NCBI GenBank assembly: GCA_030704615.1
Contig: CM060734.1
Location: forward strand, 17,980,001 to 18,044,000
Direction: 5' to 3'
Source: Takakia lepidozioides
Taxonomy: Eukaryota > Streptophyta > Takakiopsida > Takakiales > Takakiaceae
Length of the DNA: 64,000 nt
Part shown: in pieces, positions 1 through 11,805 of the stretch
How the letters are laid out: each line of letters begins with the position of its first letter
Numbering within the stretch: position 1 is the first letter of the stretch
Notes under the pieces: model-generated
Database searches by the model: none
What the model saw: only the letters and a program-made list of their open reading frames with translations
Told to the model about the DNA's origin: nothing
Translations under genes and position numbers: made by a program

Positions 1-679
1 TGATGCGCGCGCCTGACTCCCAACCTGGCCGCCGGGCCAACTTGGAGCTTCGGCTGCTCACCGGGGCATAACGGTCCCCCTTTGTTCTCCCAAAGAACCC
101 TCCACCGATTTGGAACCAGCGGGAATTCCCTTTGGTAGTTGGCAGTCCGGAACAGCTCCCCACTCTTTGGTCGCTTTCCGGCTCGCTCGCTTACTCACTA
201 GTTTTTGGTCACCAACGGGCTTGCATTGTTCTCGGGGTTACTACTCCCTATATATACTTCTGTAGCTGTCCGTGGGGGTTTCACAACCAGCCATGCCATT
301 TTATGGCGAACCACCACGAAAACCCTCGACTCCCGGTGATGAGTCGCGGTGAGTCTTGGCCCACTCACCACGGCCCTTATGGACCGTGATGAGTCCCAAG
401 ACTCCCCACGACTCCCACCACGAGGTCTCCGCCCCCATGGTGAGTCCTATGCCACCCCCCCCACTAAGTCCCACTAAGCTACCACCACCCCTTGTGGAGC
501 CACCCCCACCGCAACCCGGTGTGCGGGGCTCCACCTAGTGAGCGCCTCCGCCTCCTTGAGTGCCTTGGGCACTCAAGGGTGCTTCAGCCCCCTCATACCT
601 ATCGCTGCTGCTGCCCCCACCACAGGGGCAGTCCCTCATGTGTCCCGACCCCCTGCCCTCAAGGCAAAGGGCCGCGACA
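1..679 (-). repeat. 3' LTR of copy A (52 bp missing at window edge)
   Basis: Direct repeat of 4453-5127. The inner boundary at 679 carries CGCGACA, which is the complement of the LTR start TGTCGCG. The LTR holds a TATA-like TATATATAG on the minus strand near 250 and many GAGTC/GACTC words. Confidence 0.9.
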
Positions 680-833
680 CACACCCCTACCAATAGGGAG
701 TCGATGTCCTCATCGACTTGTCCATTTTGTAGAAATAAAATCCAAGTTGTGGCGTCCCACATCAAGGAGTTTGTTTCCGTACCATGGCGTCCCATGGCAA
801 AGAACCAAACCCCACACTTGACTCTACTCTCCA

Positions 834-3800
834 TTAGCTAGTTCGGCCGACTTCCTCCAAGTCCCGGCCAGGTGTGGAGCCTCTCAAGCTCCTCCCAGTG
901 CACTCTTCTTGGCCTTCTTCAAGGTCAAGGAACGATCCTCCCCGAGGATCGAATCGCCTTACTGCAACAACATTGACATACTCCCTCAGTTTGGGCCAGA
1001 AATACTCTTTCTTCAAGAGTGCCGCAGTACGCTTGGCTCCGCCGTGGCCCGCAAGCGGGCTATCATGGCATTCTCTCAAGAGGCTATCTCTGATCCCTCC
1101 CTTCGGCACGTAGAGACGCTTTTGCTTATACCGGAGCAGTCCATTTTGCAAGTGGAACTGCGATTTAACCCCCATCCTCAAGTCCTGCATCACGGACTTC
1201 GCCAGCTCATCCTTCCGGCAAGCCTTCCGGATCTTCCTTTGGAGCGCCGTCTCGCCCTTGTACACCAACAAGAGCTGCTGCTTTCTACTTAAAGCATCGG
1301 CTACCACGTTGTCTCGTCCCGGTTTGTACTGGATATCCACGTCGAACACTGCCAAAGTATCTTGCCACCTAAGTTGTTTTGGGGATAACTTGGGCTGCGT
1401 GGCAAAATACTTCACCGTGACATTGTCCGTGAACACCTTCACTGGGTTGGAACCAACATAGTGGCGCCAAAGCTCAAGACAGTGCACCACCACCTTCATC
1501 TCTTTCTCGTGCGTCGGCCACCGTCGCTCCACTTCATTCAGTTCTTTCTTTCTTTTCGTAAGCCACTGGACGTCCATCTTGCATCAGTACACCCCCAATC
1601 GCGAAGTCCGACGCATCTGTATGTATCTCGAACGGACGATCGAACTCCGGGATTTTCAAGACTGGAGCTTCCGCCATCCGCTGCTTCAATTCAGCAAAAG
1701 CTTGGCCACACAAGGTGTTCCATACCCAGACTTTGGATTTACACAGAAGGTCTGACAACGGCCCCGCGATCTTGGCAAAATTTCTCACATACTTCCCTCA
1801 ATAGGAGGCGAGTCCTAGGAAGGATCGCACTCCCGAGACCGAAGTCGGAGGCTCCCAGTCCAAGATCGCCCTCACCTTTCTGTCATCCATTTTGATCCCA
1901 TCCTGTGTAATCACATGCCCAGGAACTCCACTTTTGTGACCCCGAATTCACACTTTGAAAACTTTGGCATACAGCTTCCCTTCTCGCAATTTTTGGAACA
2001 CCCTTTTCAGGTGCTCCAGGTGCTCCTCCTTTGTTTTCGAGTACACCAAGATGTCGTCCATGTACACGATCACAAAGTCATCCAACCACTCCTAAAAAAG
2101 GCTGTTCATCAGCGTGCTAAATGTCGCTGGTGCATTGGTGAGCCCAAAAGGCATCACCAAGAACTCATATGAACCATACCTTGTCCTGCACGCGGTCTTC
2201 TCCTCATCTCCTTCCGCCACCCGAATTTGATGATAGCCGGAGCGCAAGTCGATCCGGCTGAATACTTCGCTCCTGCCAACCGGTCGAAAAGGTCGTCGAT
2301 CCTTGGCAAAGGGTACCGGTTTTTAATAGTCACCTTATTCAAAGCCCTGTAATCGACACACATCCGCAGCGCCCCATCCTTCTTGTCTGCGAATAGCACC
2401 GGGGCTCCGTAAGGTGACTTACTCGGCCGGATGTACCCCTTTGACATTAGATCTTTGAGCTGAGTCTTCAACTCGACCAACTCTTTGTGGCTCAACCGGT
2501 AGGGCGCCTTGGCAGGCGGTTCCGATCCCGGTATCACCTCAATCTTGTGGTCAACTCCTCTTCGCGGTGGCAAGCCGCTTGGTAAAACCTCCGGCATCAC
2601 GTCCTGGTATCTCTCCAAAATCCCCTTGATCCAATCTGAGCTCGGCTCCCCATCGCCTTCTCCCTTCACTTCTCTAATGTAAAGCAAAAACTGGGGCTCG
2701 TGTGCCTCCTCCACGGCCCACTCCCTTGCTGACAGAAGGTTTATTCGCCCTCCCACGGATTTGGGCGTTTCCGACACTCGTAAGACCTCGCCACCATTCC
2801 CACATGGCAGCGTGACTACTCTCTCTGCGGCCATCTATGACCGCTCCGGATTTGCTCAAAAAGTCATCCCCAAAATGAGATCCACCCCATCGATCTCGCA
2901 GATGAAGTTCTCACGTCCCTCCCAAACTCCCAGTTGAAGAGGAACATCAAACACTAACCTTGTTGCCAATTGCGGTTCTCCTTTGGCAGAACGCACCTCA
3001 ATAGAGGCCCCCACGTCATTTGTTGGGAGTCCCAACTTTCGCGCCGCCGCCGGCGTCATGAAGGAGTGCGACGCTCCTGTGTCCACCAACAACGACACGT
3101 TAGTTCCGAATATTATCCCATCCACGAACAATAACTGACTCCCTTTACGCAGGGCGCCAGTTTCCTGATACAACTCACAAGAATAGTTGCCTACCTTGCA
3201 AGTCCTGGCGACCACCGCTTCCACCAAGCGACTGATGGTATCTTCCGACAGCTCCGTGGTTGCCCGAGTCATGTTCAATTGTCGAGGTTTCGTGCACTTC
3301 TTGGCCATGTGCCCGGGCTCCCCGCAATTGAAACACACTCCATCAAAGGTCGCCTTCTGTCCGCCATAAGCCGCTCCACCCGCTTTTCCTTTTGAAGCAT
3401 CGGGTGCCGCCTTGACGTGTGAAGGCCCTCCCTTCGATTTCCACGTGCCATTGTCGCCGCGTGGCCTATCCCACTTCTTTTCTGGTTGGAAGGAGTCACC
3501 TTCCCGCCGGGTCTTCTTGTGGTTCAGCTCCGTACGGCCTTGTCTCTCACCCCTGGGGACATCCGAGAAACATTCAGCCCTCTCAATTGCCTCGTTCAAA
3601 GTCTTGGGTGGCTTCTCCTCCAACTTCCGCCTGGTCCATGGGGCCAGTCCCGCCACAAAGTTGAAGACCATTTCTGGTTCTGCCATGTCCGCGACTTCCA
3701 GCAACAGCACATTGAAAGCCTGGACATACCCCCGAATGTCATCTGTTTGCTTCAAATTCCTCATCTTGTCCCGGGCAAGCCAGGACGCGTTGAGGGACAA

Positions 3801-4345
3801 ACTGTCTCTTCATCAATTCCTTGAACCCACTCCAGTTCAAGATTTCCGGGCTTGGACCTCGGTCGTGAAGGCGTTTCTGCCACCATTGTTGAGCATAGCC
3901 CCTCAAATAGGTGGGAGCCACTTCCACCCGATCCTCGTCACTCAACTTGGCCGCCCGGAAGTACTGCTCTAGCTCCAGGAGCCAGGTGTTGAGTGCCTTC
4001 CAATTTTGGATGCCCTCGAAGGTGCCGAGTTCCTTAGGCGTCACCTTAAACTTTGCCTTAGTGGAAGTGGCATTAGCCGCCTTCAACACGTCTTTCAACG
4101 TCCCGCCAAACTGCGCCAACAACCCTTCCCAAAGGTCGGCATGGGAGGCATCTCTTGGTTTCGGAGCTCTCAAGGATTCCTCGGGATCCGACTCCTCGGA
4201 TTCCTCCCGCTCTGAGCGGCCTCGTTTTTGGAAACATGCATCGCTTCCTCAAACGGCCGCCTCAGTGACACGTCGCCCCCATCGGGCTCACCAGGATCAT
4301 CATCTTTTGGCCGTTCCGCTTTCGTTTCGGCTTGCCCGACCCCAT
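834..4345 (-). pseudogene. gag-pol of copy A (protease, RT, RNase H, partial integrase), broken
   Basis: Reading the minus strand: gag start ATG at 4345, gag core (3739-4173), CCHC knuckle CFNCGEPGHMAKKC and protease DTGA motif (2856-3800), RT N-part (2154-2834), YMDD palm near 2060, RNase [10 protein letters not shown] (about 1600) and the HHCC-type integrase N-part (834-1577). Compared with copy B there are single-base losses near 4305, 2860 and 2265 and a two-base loss near 3799, each shifting frame. About 1.77 kb from the integrase core into the 3' untranslated region is missing. At the protease-RT junction this copy has GGA where copy B has TGA, so the ancestral frame was open there. Confidence 0.9.
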
Positions 4346-4386
4346 GATGAGGCCAATCCCAAGGACGATCGCGTACTGAACTCTAA

Positions 4387-4398
4387 GCTCTGATACCA
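4387..4398 (-). other. Primer binding site (initiator tRNA-Met)
   Basis: The minus strand reads TGGTATCAGAGC, complementary to the 3' end of plant initiator tRNA-Met, two bases inside the 5' LTR. This fixes element polarity. Confidence 0.9.
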
Positions 4399-4400
4399 AG

Positions 4401-5127
4401 TGTCGCGCACCTCACTTCGGTAATCTCCCCCTCAAGTCATAGTTACTCGCTTTGATGCGCGCGCCTGACTCCCAACCTGGCCGCCGGGCCAACTTGGAGC
4501 TTCGGCTGCTCACCGGGGCATAACGGTCCCCCTTTGTTCTCCCAAAGAACCTCCACCGATTTGGAACCAGCGGGAATTCCCTTTGGTAGTTGGCAGTCCG
4601 GAACAGCTCCCCACTCTTTGGTCGCTTTCCGGCTCGCTCGCTTACTCACTAGTTTTTGGTCACCAACGGGCTTGCACCGTTCTCGGGGTACTACTCCCTA
4701 TATATACTTCTGTAGCTGTCCGCGGGGGTTTCACAACCAGCCATGCCATTTTATGGCGAACCACCACGAAAACCCTCGACTCCTGATGATGAGTCGCGGT
4801 GAGTCTTGGCCCACTCACCACGGCCCTTATGGACCGTGATGAGTCCCAAGACTCCCCACGACTCCCACCACGAGGTCTCCGCCCCCATGGTGAGTCCTAT
4901 GCCACCCCCACTAAGTCCCGCTAAGCTACCACCCCCTTGTGGAGCCACCCCCCCACCGCAACCCGGTGTGCGGGGCTCCACCTAGTGAGCGCCTCCGCCT
5001 CCTTGAGTGCCTGGGCACTCAAGGGTGCTTCAGCCCCCTCATACCTATCGCTGCTGCTGCCCCCCCACCACAGGGGCAGTCCCTCATGTGTCCCGACCCC
5101 CTGCCCTCAAGGCAAAGGGCCGCGACA
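4401..5127 (-). repeat. 5' LTR of copy A
   Basis: 727 bp bounded by TGTCGCG and CGCGACA. On the minus strand it carries TATATATAG near 4698-4706 as likely core promoter, a hairpin formed by a 10-bp stem CTTGAGTGCC around 5004-5025, and several GAGTC/GACTC words. The flanking target duplication cannot be tested because the other end is outside the window. Confidence 0.92.
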
Positions 5128-5947
5128 ATGGATGTGTAGTGTGAAAAGAAAGGGGCAAAAACCTCTTTGTAGTTAGTTAGCTGATTGTTCATTGACCAGA
5201 GAATGACCCTGCCTACACTGTAAAGTGTGGGCAGAACTAAGGTTAAGCTATTTGATTACTTAGATCCATGATGAACATGTGTAATTGCATATGCCACGAT
5301 GTTCTCCCCTTCCATTCTGTTTCTTTTCTCTCTGATGACTGGCCTTCCTATGCAACTATCAGTGCATCCCTTGCTATATGCCAATGCCAAATTTCATAAA
5401 CATATATCTAGATGGTTCTTCCCTGCAGCTGTCATCATTGGAAGCAGAGTGTGTCCTTTGTTAATTCTCATTTAGAAATAGACCCCACTTCAACATTGTT
5501 GTGGTGCAACAATGTCCTTGATATCTTGTTCATGGTTTGAGTATAGTCACAGCAAGATATGACAGCCAGCTTAACGTCAATCCATTTCTTAGCAAGGACA
5601 TGCTGACTCGTATAAAGTCATCAATTTATTTTAACAATCCTGATACTGGTCTCTTTACACATGCAAATGCAAAGTATGAATCAGTATTTATATCTATCCA
5701 TCGTTAGGTCGAAGCCATAGTGTCACTAAGTCTACACTACAGTATCATCTCTATAGCTTGCAAGTATCAAGCTACACTCCGTCGTCTCTCTCCTCCTCCA
5801 CGTACTCCCCTCCGTGTACTCCAAGTCCATGCGATCAAGAAGTGATCCTCCCTCCGTAGCTATTCTACCTTTTCTACCCGCCATCTGTCCTAACCGTCTA
5901 ACTAACAGTTACCACTCTAACCGTCAGTCACGACAGTACGAACTGTA
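5128..5947. other. No recognised gene
   Basis: AT-rich spacer between copy A and the broken frame at 5948. No long frame, repeat or RNA gene seen. Confidence 0.6.
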
Positions 5948-6604
5948 TTGCCGTTTCTTATGTTGGTGACGTTCCCGCGTTCTCGTTCCTCTCCTGTGGT
6001 AACAACACCCTGTGACCTATGTGGAGCTGTGTGGAGCTGTGACCGCACAATTATGATGGTCACAACTGTCGTACCCTGTACCCGTGGTAGCCATGTCTGC
6101 GCAAAATTAAGGGTACCCCACAGAACCTGTAAATTGTCTAAGTCCCAGACAGCCCTGTAACATCTTTCAGTTGAACCATTCTCGCTCCCACAGCAGAAAC
6201 GGTAGTCCAGGGTGGCACATCTGAGCTTTAGTGTGCTTACACTTGAGGACCACATGACAATAAACTGGAGGGAGGTGAGTAAATCTACCATGGTTCCAGA
6301 GGGGCTGTTTTATAGAACTATGGAGCTTGAAAGTCTATTGGTCACACACCAATCTCAGACTTAGCAGCAGGAAGCAAAAGCTGCCCATGTGGCAGAGCTG
6401 GAACAGGAGCTTGAGAGCTTGCAGGAAAGGCTAGCTGATATTAAAGAGAAGGCAAAGGCAACAGACAAAGGAGCTACTCTCATTGTAGACAGCTCTAGCA
6501 AAGCAATCAACCACACTGAAGTGGCGAACTAGAGGCCAGGCATTAAATCATCCTCGACTGGGGACTATTGGAACATCCTGGTGCACAACACATTATTTGT
6601 TTAA
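5948..6604 (+). pseudogene. Unrecognised coiled-coil frame with four in-frame stops
   Basis: One reading frame runs 218 codons from ATG 5948 to TAA 6602-6604. It is interrupted by TAA 6158, TAG 6203, TAG 6362 and TAG 6530, but no frameshift is needed. The N-part is cysteine-rich (CDLCG near residue 23, further C and H after it). Residues from about 140 on are a heptad-rich segment (AELEQELESLQERLAD) typical of a coiled coil. I do not recognise the family. It could be a retroelement gag-like protein, in the style of the longer frame at 28538. All four stops are one C-to-T step from CAA or CAG. The frame ends 137 bp before MULE-1. Confidence 0.45.
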
Positions 6605-6741
6605 TAACACAGTGCAGCAACAACATATATTGGATATAATGAGCTGCAGTCCAGAAAGACAAGCAAGCGACTGGCCCCAAGAGCTCGTTCGGCTAAAACA
6701 TCAAAAAATGTCCATGGGCATGCCGATTTGTAGGCTGTACC

Positions 6742-6795
6742 GGGGCTGCTATTTCATGAGCGGCATGAGCATGAGCGGAAAAAAACAAAGCATGA
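6742..6795 (+). repeat. Left end of MULE-1 with ATGAGC subterminal repeats
   Basis: The terminal 14-mer GCTATTTCATGAGC is shared with the opposite end, followed by ATGAGCGGC and ATGAGC repeats. The target duplication precedes it at 6733-6741. Confidence 0.85.
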
Positions 6796-6950
6796 GCGAG
6801 CCATTGTGTGTCCACGGAAATAGGGTTAGGAGGCACGGAAATAGGGTCATGTGGACTCGTCATAGCAATGAAATGCAACATTTTATTGCAAATTTTGTGG
6901 CAAGCCACGTCTATACAAGTGTGTCCTAACTGACATAGCAGGAATGGGAA

Positions 6951-8088
6951 CTACTCTCCTACACCTTCTGAGGAACTTGGCCCTCCTTCTTCCTTATCCC
7001 CCTCATCCCCCCCATCCTCTGAGCTCTGTGATGCATCGGTTGCATTATGCCTCTCAAAAATTCCGTCCTCTCCTTGGGGGACTGTCCACCTCACCTCCTG
7101 GGAATCTTTTGCCTCTTCTCCCCCATTTTCCTTAGCAGAATCCAAGACAAATCTACGAGCCCGACAGGCTCTAATATCTGCTGCCTCCTCCCTCATCTTC
7201 ATTTTCTTGAGGCTTGCCTCGTCTAAAATCTGTTGTACATGACTAGGTTCGGAAGACCTCCTAATGGACACCGAAGCAAGCCGGGTAGCATAAGTAGGAA
7301 GGATGTAGTCCCTTTCTAGACTAGGCATGAAATCCCCCCTGGCAAAAAAAGGCACGTTCCTCCTGCCCATGAACTCCAGTGTAGACGGCCCTCCTGCAGT
7401 ACTTGGCATCCTACAGTAAGAACAAATCCACTTCAAGAATGTCAATACCAGCAGAAGCAGAAAGGGTTTTCAATGAAATAAGAGAGCGAAGGGAGGTGCC
7501 TCACAAAATCTGGAGGCAACTTACAATGCGACCACTCACTCGTAAACCGGGGGCTCATCGGCCTTGATCCCAACTTGTTCCTCCCCCTGCTCCTTCTCGG
7601 ATTTTTCCTCATCCTCCAAGGGTGCCTCTTCCTCTTTGGGCAGACGTTCAGCTGCTGTAAGTTCCGAGTTGTGAAGGGCAGTATCTGGCTCGAAGGCGAA
7701 CACATGCCTGTCGGACAACGTCCCTGCCCACATTGAATCACCTGAGGAACAAAGCGGGCGGTTAATAGCTTGCGGCATGCAATTGCAATTGGGCCAGGGG
7801 ACAAACTGAGCACGTGAAGGGTTACCCGTGCCACATGTGAGGTCAAGAATCCGCCCTTGGTCATCCGAGCACGTCTCCATGAGGGTTTGGATGAAAGCAG
7901 GGCTCCGGGTCCGGCTATACCGCCACGGTTTGCCTGTCTTTGTGTCCTTCGGCATACTGGAGTGGGTCGGTGAACTCGTGGCTCCGGCGGGCATGGGGTA
8001 TCTCCCGAAAGAATAGGTCGGTTTTATACAGCAAAAAGTACCTCGTCACATAATCGCGTAGGCTCTCTGCTGCAGGAGAAATCTCCAT
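6951..8088 (-). pseudogene. Methyltransferase-like C-terminal part (motif I across an intron), MULE-1 cargo
   Basis: Three exons are readable on the minus strand: 7826-8088, 7540-7741 and 6951-7410. They are separated by GT-AG introns 7742-7825 (84 bp) and 7411-7539 (129 bp). Splicing the first intron gives ILDLTCGTGDS followed by VFAFEPD: a Rossmann motif I (D-x-x-x-G-x-G) and the acidic end of strand 2. The preceding stretch KPWRYSRTRSPAFIQTLMETC fits the K-P...S..G layout upstream of motif I in bacterial N4/N6 DNA methyltransferases. The tail is acidic and ends at 6951. An ATG at 8088 opens a different frame, so a frameshift lies near 7915. I cannot see a DPPY/DPPW catalytic motif, so activity is doubtful. 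An unrelated SAM methyltransferase is the alternative. Confidence 0.5.
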
Positions 8089-8345
8089 CTTGAACTAATG
8101 TGCTTGTGTGTCCAGCTGCTCTTGCGCATTCGTCGTCACCTGTGGAGATTCTCCATCAGATCAATCGAAAATTCATTCGGATGGCTCAACGGATGGTTGG
8201 CCATCGAAATGATTTTGGTTCACTTTGAGACTTGGCCACTATGTTCAATGTGCCATGTAAGAGGCCCCAGAGTAATATGAGATCAATCAAAATTCGTTCA
8301 ATGGGCCAACGGATGGTTGCCCATCCAAATGATTTTCGTTCGCTT

Positions 8346-9310
8346 TCAAACCTTGGCCAGTGTCCTCTGATACGTCCCAGTGTAATACGAGATCAATCGA
8401 AAATCGTTCCATTGTCCAATGAGGCGTTCACTTTGCCATCTGGTTTTGTTCAATGCGAAAAGAAATCTTGCAATGCGTGCACGGCTATTGCACCCATTGA
8501 ACGGTTGTGGTTGAAGCCCCTCTTTTGCCCGCACGTGCTTGAGAGTAGAAGCGCCAAACGAAGCATGGGGAAGTACCTGAAACCACCATGTCATGCGGTT
8601 CATCCACATGTCGAATGTCGGTTCAGACAGTTTGTCGGTTTGGGGAAGCTCCACATGTCCTTGTACTTAGGGAACCATTCCAGATTTGGAGCCACCGGGT
8701 CTGTCCAACCACCCAGCATATTCGTAAGCGCCAACACCACAAAACGAGTTGTTGCCACCACCACAATTTGGTTAAGAATGTATCACCTTTTCTGATGCAT
8801 CCACACAGGATGTGGCTAGACGATGGAGCTTCTCAATGTCATCGTGGGCTTTAGAGCGCGGGAGTAGTGCTTCCCCCCACCTCCACCAGAAAGTCGGCAC
8901 CAAGGGCTGGATCAGCTATGGCCACGTACTTTACCATCCGCGACTTGTACTTTATATGCGGGCCCTGGCCTCCGCAGCTTTGAGATACGATTCGAGTGCC
9001 GGGAGGGTTAGATTCTTCTCCTCTGACTCCATGTAGAACCTCCGCGCATGTGCCAAATCCTGCTGAATTTTCGTCTGTCAAGAATGCGCACATAAGATTA
9101 GAGATCCTGCTCAACACTTTTTCTTCTATTGGGGGGAGGAGAGACAGATTAGCTCAACAAAACAGTCAGGAGCTTTACCCCGAAATATGTAGTCCACCAT
9201 GGCGTCCTGCTCAGCTATACCAGGTTCTGTCTGCCTTTGCCTCCGACTTGCGCAGGAGGTCGGCACTGAGCGAATTGGCAAACTCTTGCACCCCCTGCTT
9301 CCCGACATCC
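8346..9310 (-). pseudogene. Middle exons of the MULE-1 minus-strand gene, degraded
   Basis: Several stretches read as protein but are split by shifts and stops. They include QQDLAHARRFYMESEEKNL after an AG acceptor near 9080, VKYVAIADPALGADFLVEV (8880-8940), AHDDIEKLHRLATSCVDASEK (about 8780-8850), IVVVATTRFVVLALTNMLGG (about 8700-8760) and PTFDMWMNRMTWWFQ ending at a GT donor near 8580. Together they suggest one long exon-rich gene running from about 11 kb to 6951. Function of this part is unknown. 8089-8345 shows nothing certain on either strand. Confidence 0.35.
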
Positions 9311-9484
9311 TTCACTCGGAAGAGCATATGGGACAAGTTGTGGCAATGAAGGCATTCTCAGTCACCCTGCAATGCCACATTTCCATCAAACAATACTGAA
9401 TGGGAATTTTCAACAAATATGAGGATTCGCAATGAAATGACTTACAAATTTGGGTCCAAAAGCAAGAGGCGTTGTAACTTACGA

Positions 9485-10160
9485 GTTGATGTCCGCCATT
9501 GCAGCTTTGAGAAGACTGCAATCTTTGGGCCCGCAACCTTCAGCACAACACACTCCCGGCGAAATGCCAATCGAGGTTGGGGTGGGCTTCGGCTATGTGC
9601 TCCATCCATGCCAGAGGCGATGATTACCGTCCCACACGTAAAACATCTTTTTGGACAAGTGCTGGAAAAAGAGGATCAGTAGCAATCGATCTCTCGAACT
9701 CCTTATTTCGCCTTTGCCAATGGGACCCCATTTGTCCACCTCATCGGAAGTGTGGGGCACGGGAAAGCTCCGTGGTCGTTCTCATGGAAACGTAAAACGC
9801 GGCAGACCCCATTCGATATCCATCCGGAAAGAGAATTTCAGCTTGTCGATATCGCCTGGGAGGGCAGGTCTCACCACCTGCAAAGACAACCAAGCGGCAA
9901 AGGGGAATTTGAAGCTTGGCCGGGTACACCATGCCACCCAGCACCCTGCCAATGTTGCTGTGGGTTGCCTCCAACATCTTGGCAGCGGCCACTTCATATC
10001 CGCCTCCGACATGACGTCTGCTGCAGAGGGTTCTCCGCAGCCCACCAGGACCGCCAAATCCAGCCTGTATGTTGCGGGTTTGGGGCCTGGGGATGTCCGG
10101 GAGGATGTCATCCTGATCAGAAAGCTCGGTGTCGTCCCTCCTCAACATGGTCAACCACCG
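9485..10160 (-). pseudogene. ParB-like (DGNHR) segment of the MULE-1 minus-strand gene
   Basis: A minus-strand frame reads through MDIEWGLPRFTFP, one TGA (consistent with CGA), then SDEVDKWGPIGKGEIRSS and KKMFYVWDGNHRL, with no other break. After a two-base slip it continues as AWMEHIAEAHPNLDWHFAGS. The DGNHR(L)-A pattern is the signature of the ParB/sulfiredoxin fold (DGxHR). In bacteria that domain is often joined to an N4/N6 DNA methyltransferase, and a methyltransferase motif lies downstream on this strand at 7.7-7.9 kb. Upstream, 9961-10154 reads EVAAAKMLEATHSNIGRVLG. The match is short and judged by eye. Confidence 0.42.
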
Positions 10161-11342
10161 GCAAAAACCACCTCGAGCACTCTCCCCTCTCTCTACTCCA
10201 TCTCATCCCCGGCTTCACCTCGAACTTGCACAATCCGTGCTCTTTGTGGTGTTCTTTCCTCTCCTCCTCTCTCCACCGTATGGGTAATTGCGGGGGGCTG
10301 CTCTTGTCCGCGATGGTGTAACCGGTGTGTTACTACTGCTCTTTGTGTGTCTTGGAGGGATCCACCGTCTTTGTGCGTCCTCGCTTACATGGGCACTGTC
10401 ATTTCGGCGGCACCCCTGGCCTCTTCAGTGGCCTTTTCTCTTTCCTCCTGGCTAGCCTTCTGTCTCGCCTGTTCTTTTGCCTCTCACGGGCTTTATGTTT
10501 CTTACTAGGGCTACAGCAGGGGAGCCTCCAGGACGACCACCTTTGATTGAGGAGAATTGACACCCTTTCGCGCACTGCTCACTCCCCCTCCGCAGCCCGT
10601 GACGGCTCTCTCTTCGCCGGGGATTGCATGTGTTTGGCTTTATCTTCTTCTTTTGCATGGGCGGGGCCCTACTGCATGTGCATCAACAACTCCATTGCCG
10701 AATCTGCTGTCCTCACGCCCTTCACCTGCCATGCCGCCTGCACCAACCCCCCAATGTCTATTATGTCGTACTCTCGCTGCAGGTCCTCCCGTCCACCAAC
10801 AAAAGGTTTAGTTTGCCTCCCGCCCCAAGTTGGGCGATCCAAAACATGCGATGAGTGGAGCTGTCGATGATACCACCAGCATGCCGGGCTCGTCGTCACT
10901 CTATTATTCCCGAAATTCGTGAGAACCAACATCGGAATGAAAACCATCATCCGCCACGAGCAGCGCAACCACCATCGAACACAATCGTGGAACAACAATG
11001 AAAACAATCCAACCAATGCAATGACATGCACAAGCAGCCTTCTCCAGAGTTGGCCGGCTTGCACACCATTGCAAACTATCTAAGGTTCACTCAACCAGTA
11101 ACTTGCAGAAACACGATGAACAAATGAACACGAATTCCATAAGACGGGAAAACAGGGTGAAATGTTTGAAGGCACTTCATCTGCTTAGACAATCTTCTCA
11201 GCTCAGCATGGATTTCCTTAATTCCGAGATGCAACCTGTTATCTACAGCGAGGTGTGCACCCTGTTCTGTTTGCACAGCAATTGAATGCAGCAACGACCT
11301 GGCCCTTCTAACCACTCTGACCTTGATCATTCTTCTCAACAA
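10161..11342 (-). pseudogene. 5' region of the MULE-1 minus-strand gene, lysine/glutamate-rich
   Basis: Readable pieces are STHRMFWIAQLGAGGKLNLL (about 10830), EDLQREYDIIDIGGLVQAAW to about 10669, a K/E/R-rich tract near 10430-10640 that could be a nuclear signal or coiled coil, and HLGIKEIHAELRRLSKQMKC at 11170-11230. Frames change between pieces. I infer N-terminal exons of the gene that ends at 6951. The true start is not visible. Confidence 0.3.
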
Positions 11343-11805
11343 CTCGTGCTTTGCGATGCAACCATGCGCTTCCAGGGGCTGCAGGGGAAGATGTGAAATA
11401 AACTAAAAAACGAAGAAAACCGAAAGAGAAGGGGCGGAACCTGAGAGTGCTTCGACTTCAGTTGGCGGCGGCTGTGAGCAAGACATGGGAATTTCCTGCT
11501 GGAGGCTTAAGTTTGGCCATGCGAGAGGTTGGACGTCGCCGTAGTACAAAGCCCTTCAGCTTCCGCCGCGGTCTGGATGTGGGTTTCTCTCAGGAGAGCC
11601 ACGCCCTTCTCCACGCGGCATAAGTCCCAGCAAAAGAAAAAAGATCTCGCAGTATGTGTGCGTACATGCCTTGAATAGAAGTTCATCCAAGTTTAGCATC
11701 AGGTTTCCAAGGCGTATCCGGGAAGCAAGCGCGGAATCCTTGTGTCGCCAGCCCGGTTCAAAACCGACGGCGGAGGACATTTAAATGCGGCACTACGTCA
11801 ATCGC
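11343..11805. other. No firm gene; upstream zone between divergent MULE-1 genes
   Basis: A 74-codon minus-strand frame (11556-11780) has no recognisable motif. The zone leads into the palindromic repeat array. Confidence 0.4.

Larger units (their letters stand above)
1..5127 (-). mobile_element. Ty3/gypsy LTR retrotransposon, copy A (internally deleted)
   Basis: Two near-identical LTRs flank gag-pol remains read on the minus strand. Position 1 aligns with 4453 in the other LTR, so the window starts 52 bp inside the left (3') LTR and the far flank is outside. The internal part is about 3.7 kb, against 5.5 kb in copy B (46306-53267), mainly because the integrase core, chromodomain and part of the 3' untranslated region are deleted near 971-975. 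The two LTRs differ by roughly 2-3% by eye, so the insertion is not very recent. It cannot move on its own in this state. Confidence 0.93.

Noticed and set aside
3412-4393. Plus-strand frames of 160-186 codons over copy A gag
   Set aside because: They are antisense shadows of the minus-strand gag.
6817-6850. Telomere-like GGGTTAGG words
   Set aside because: Only one or two imperfect words, not a TTTAGGG array.
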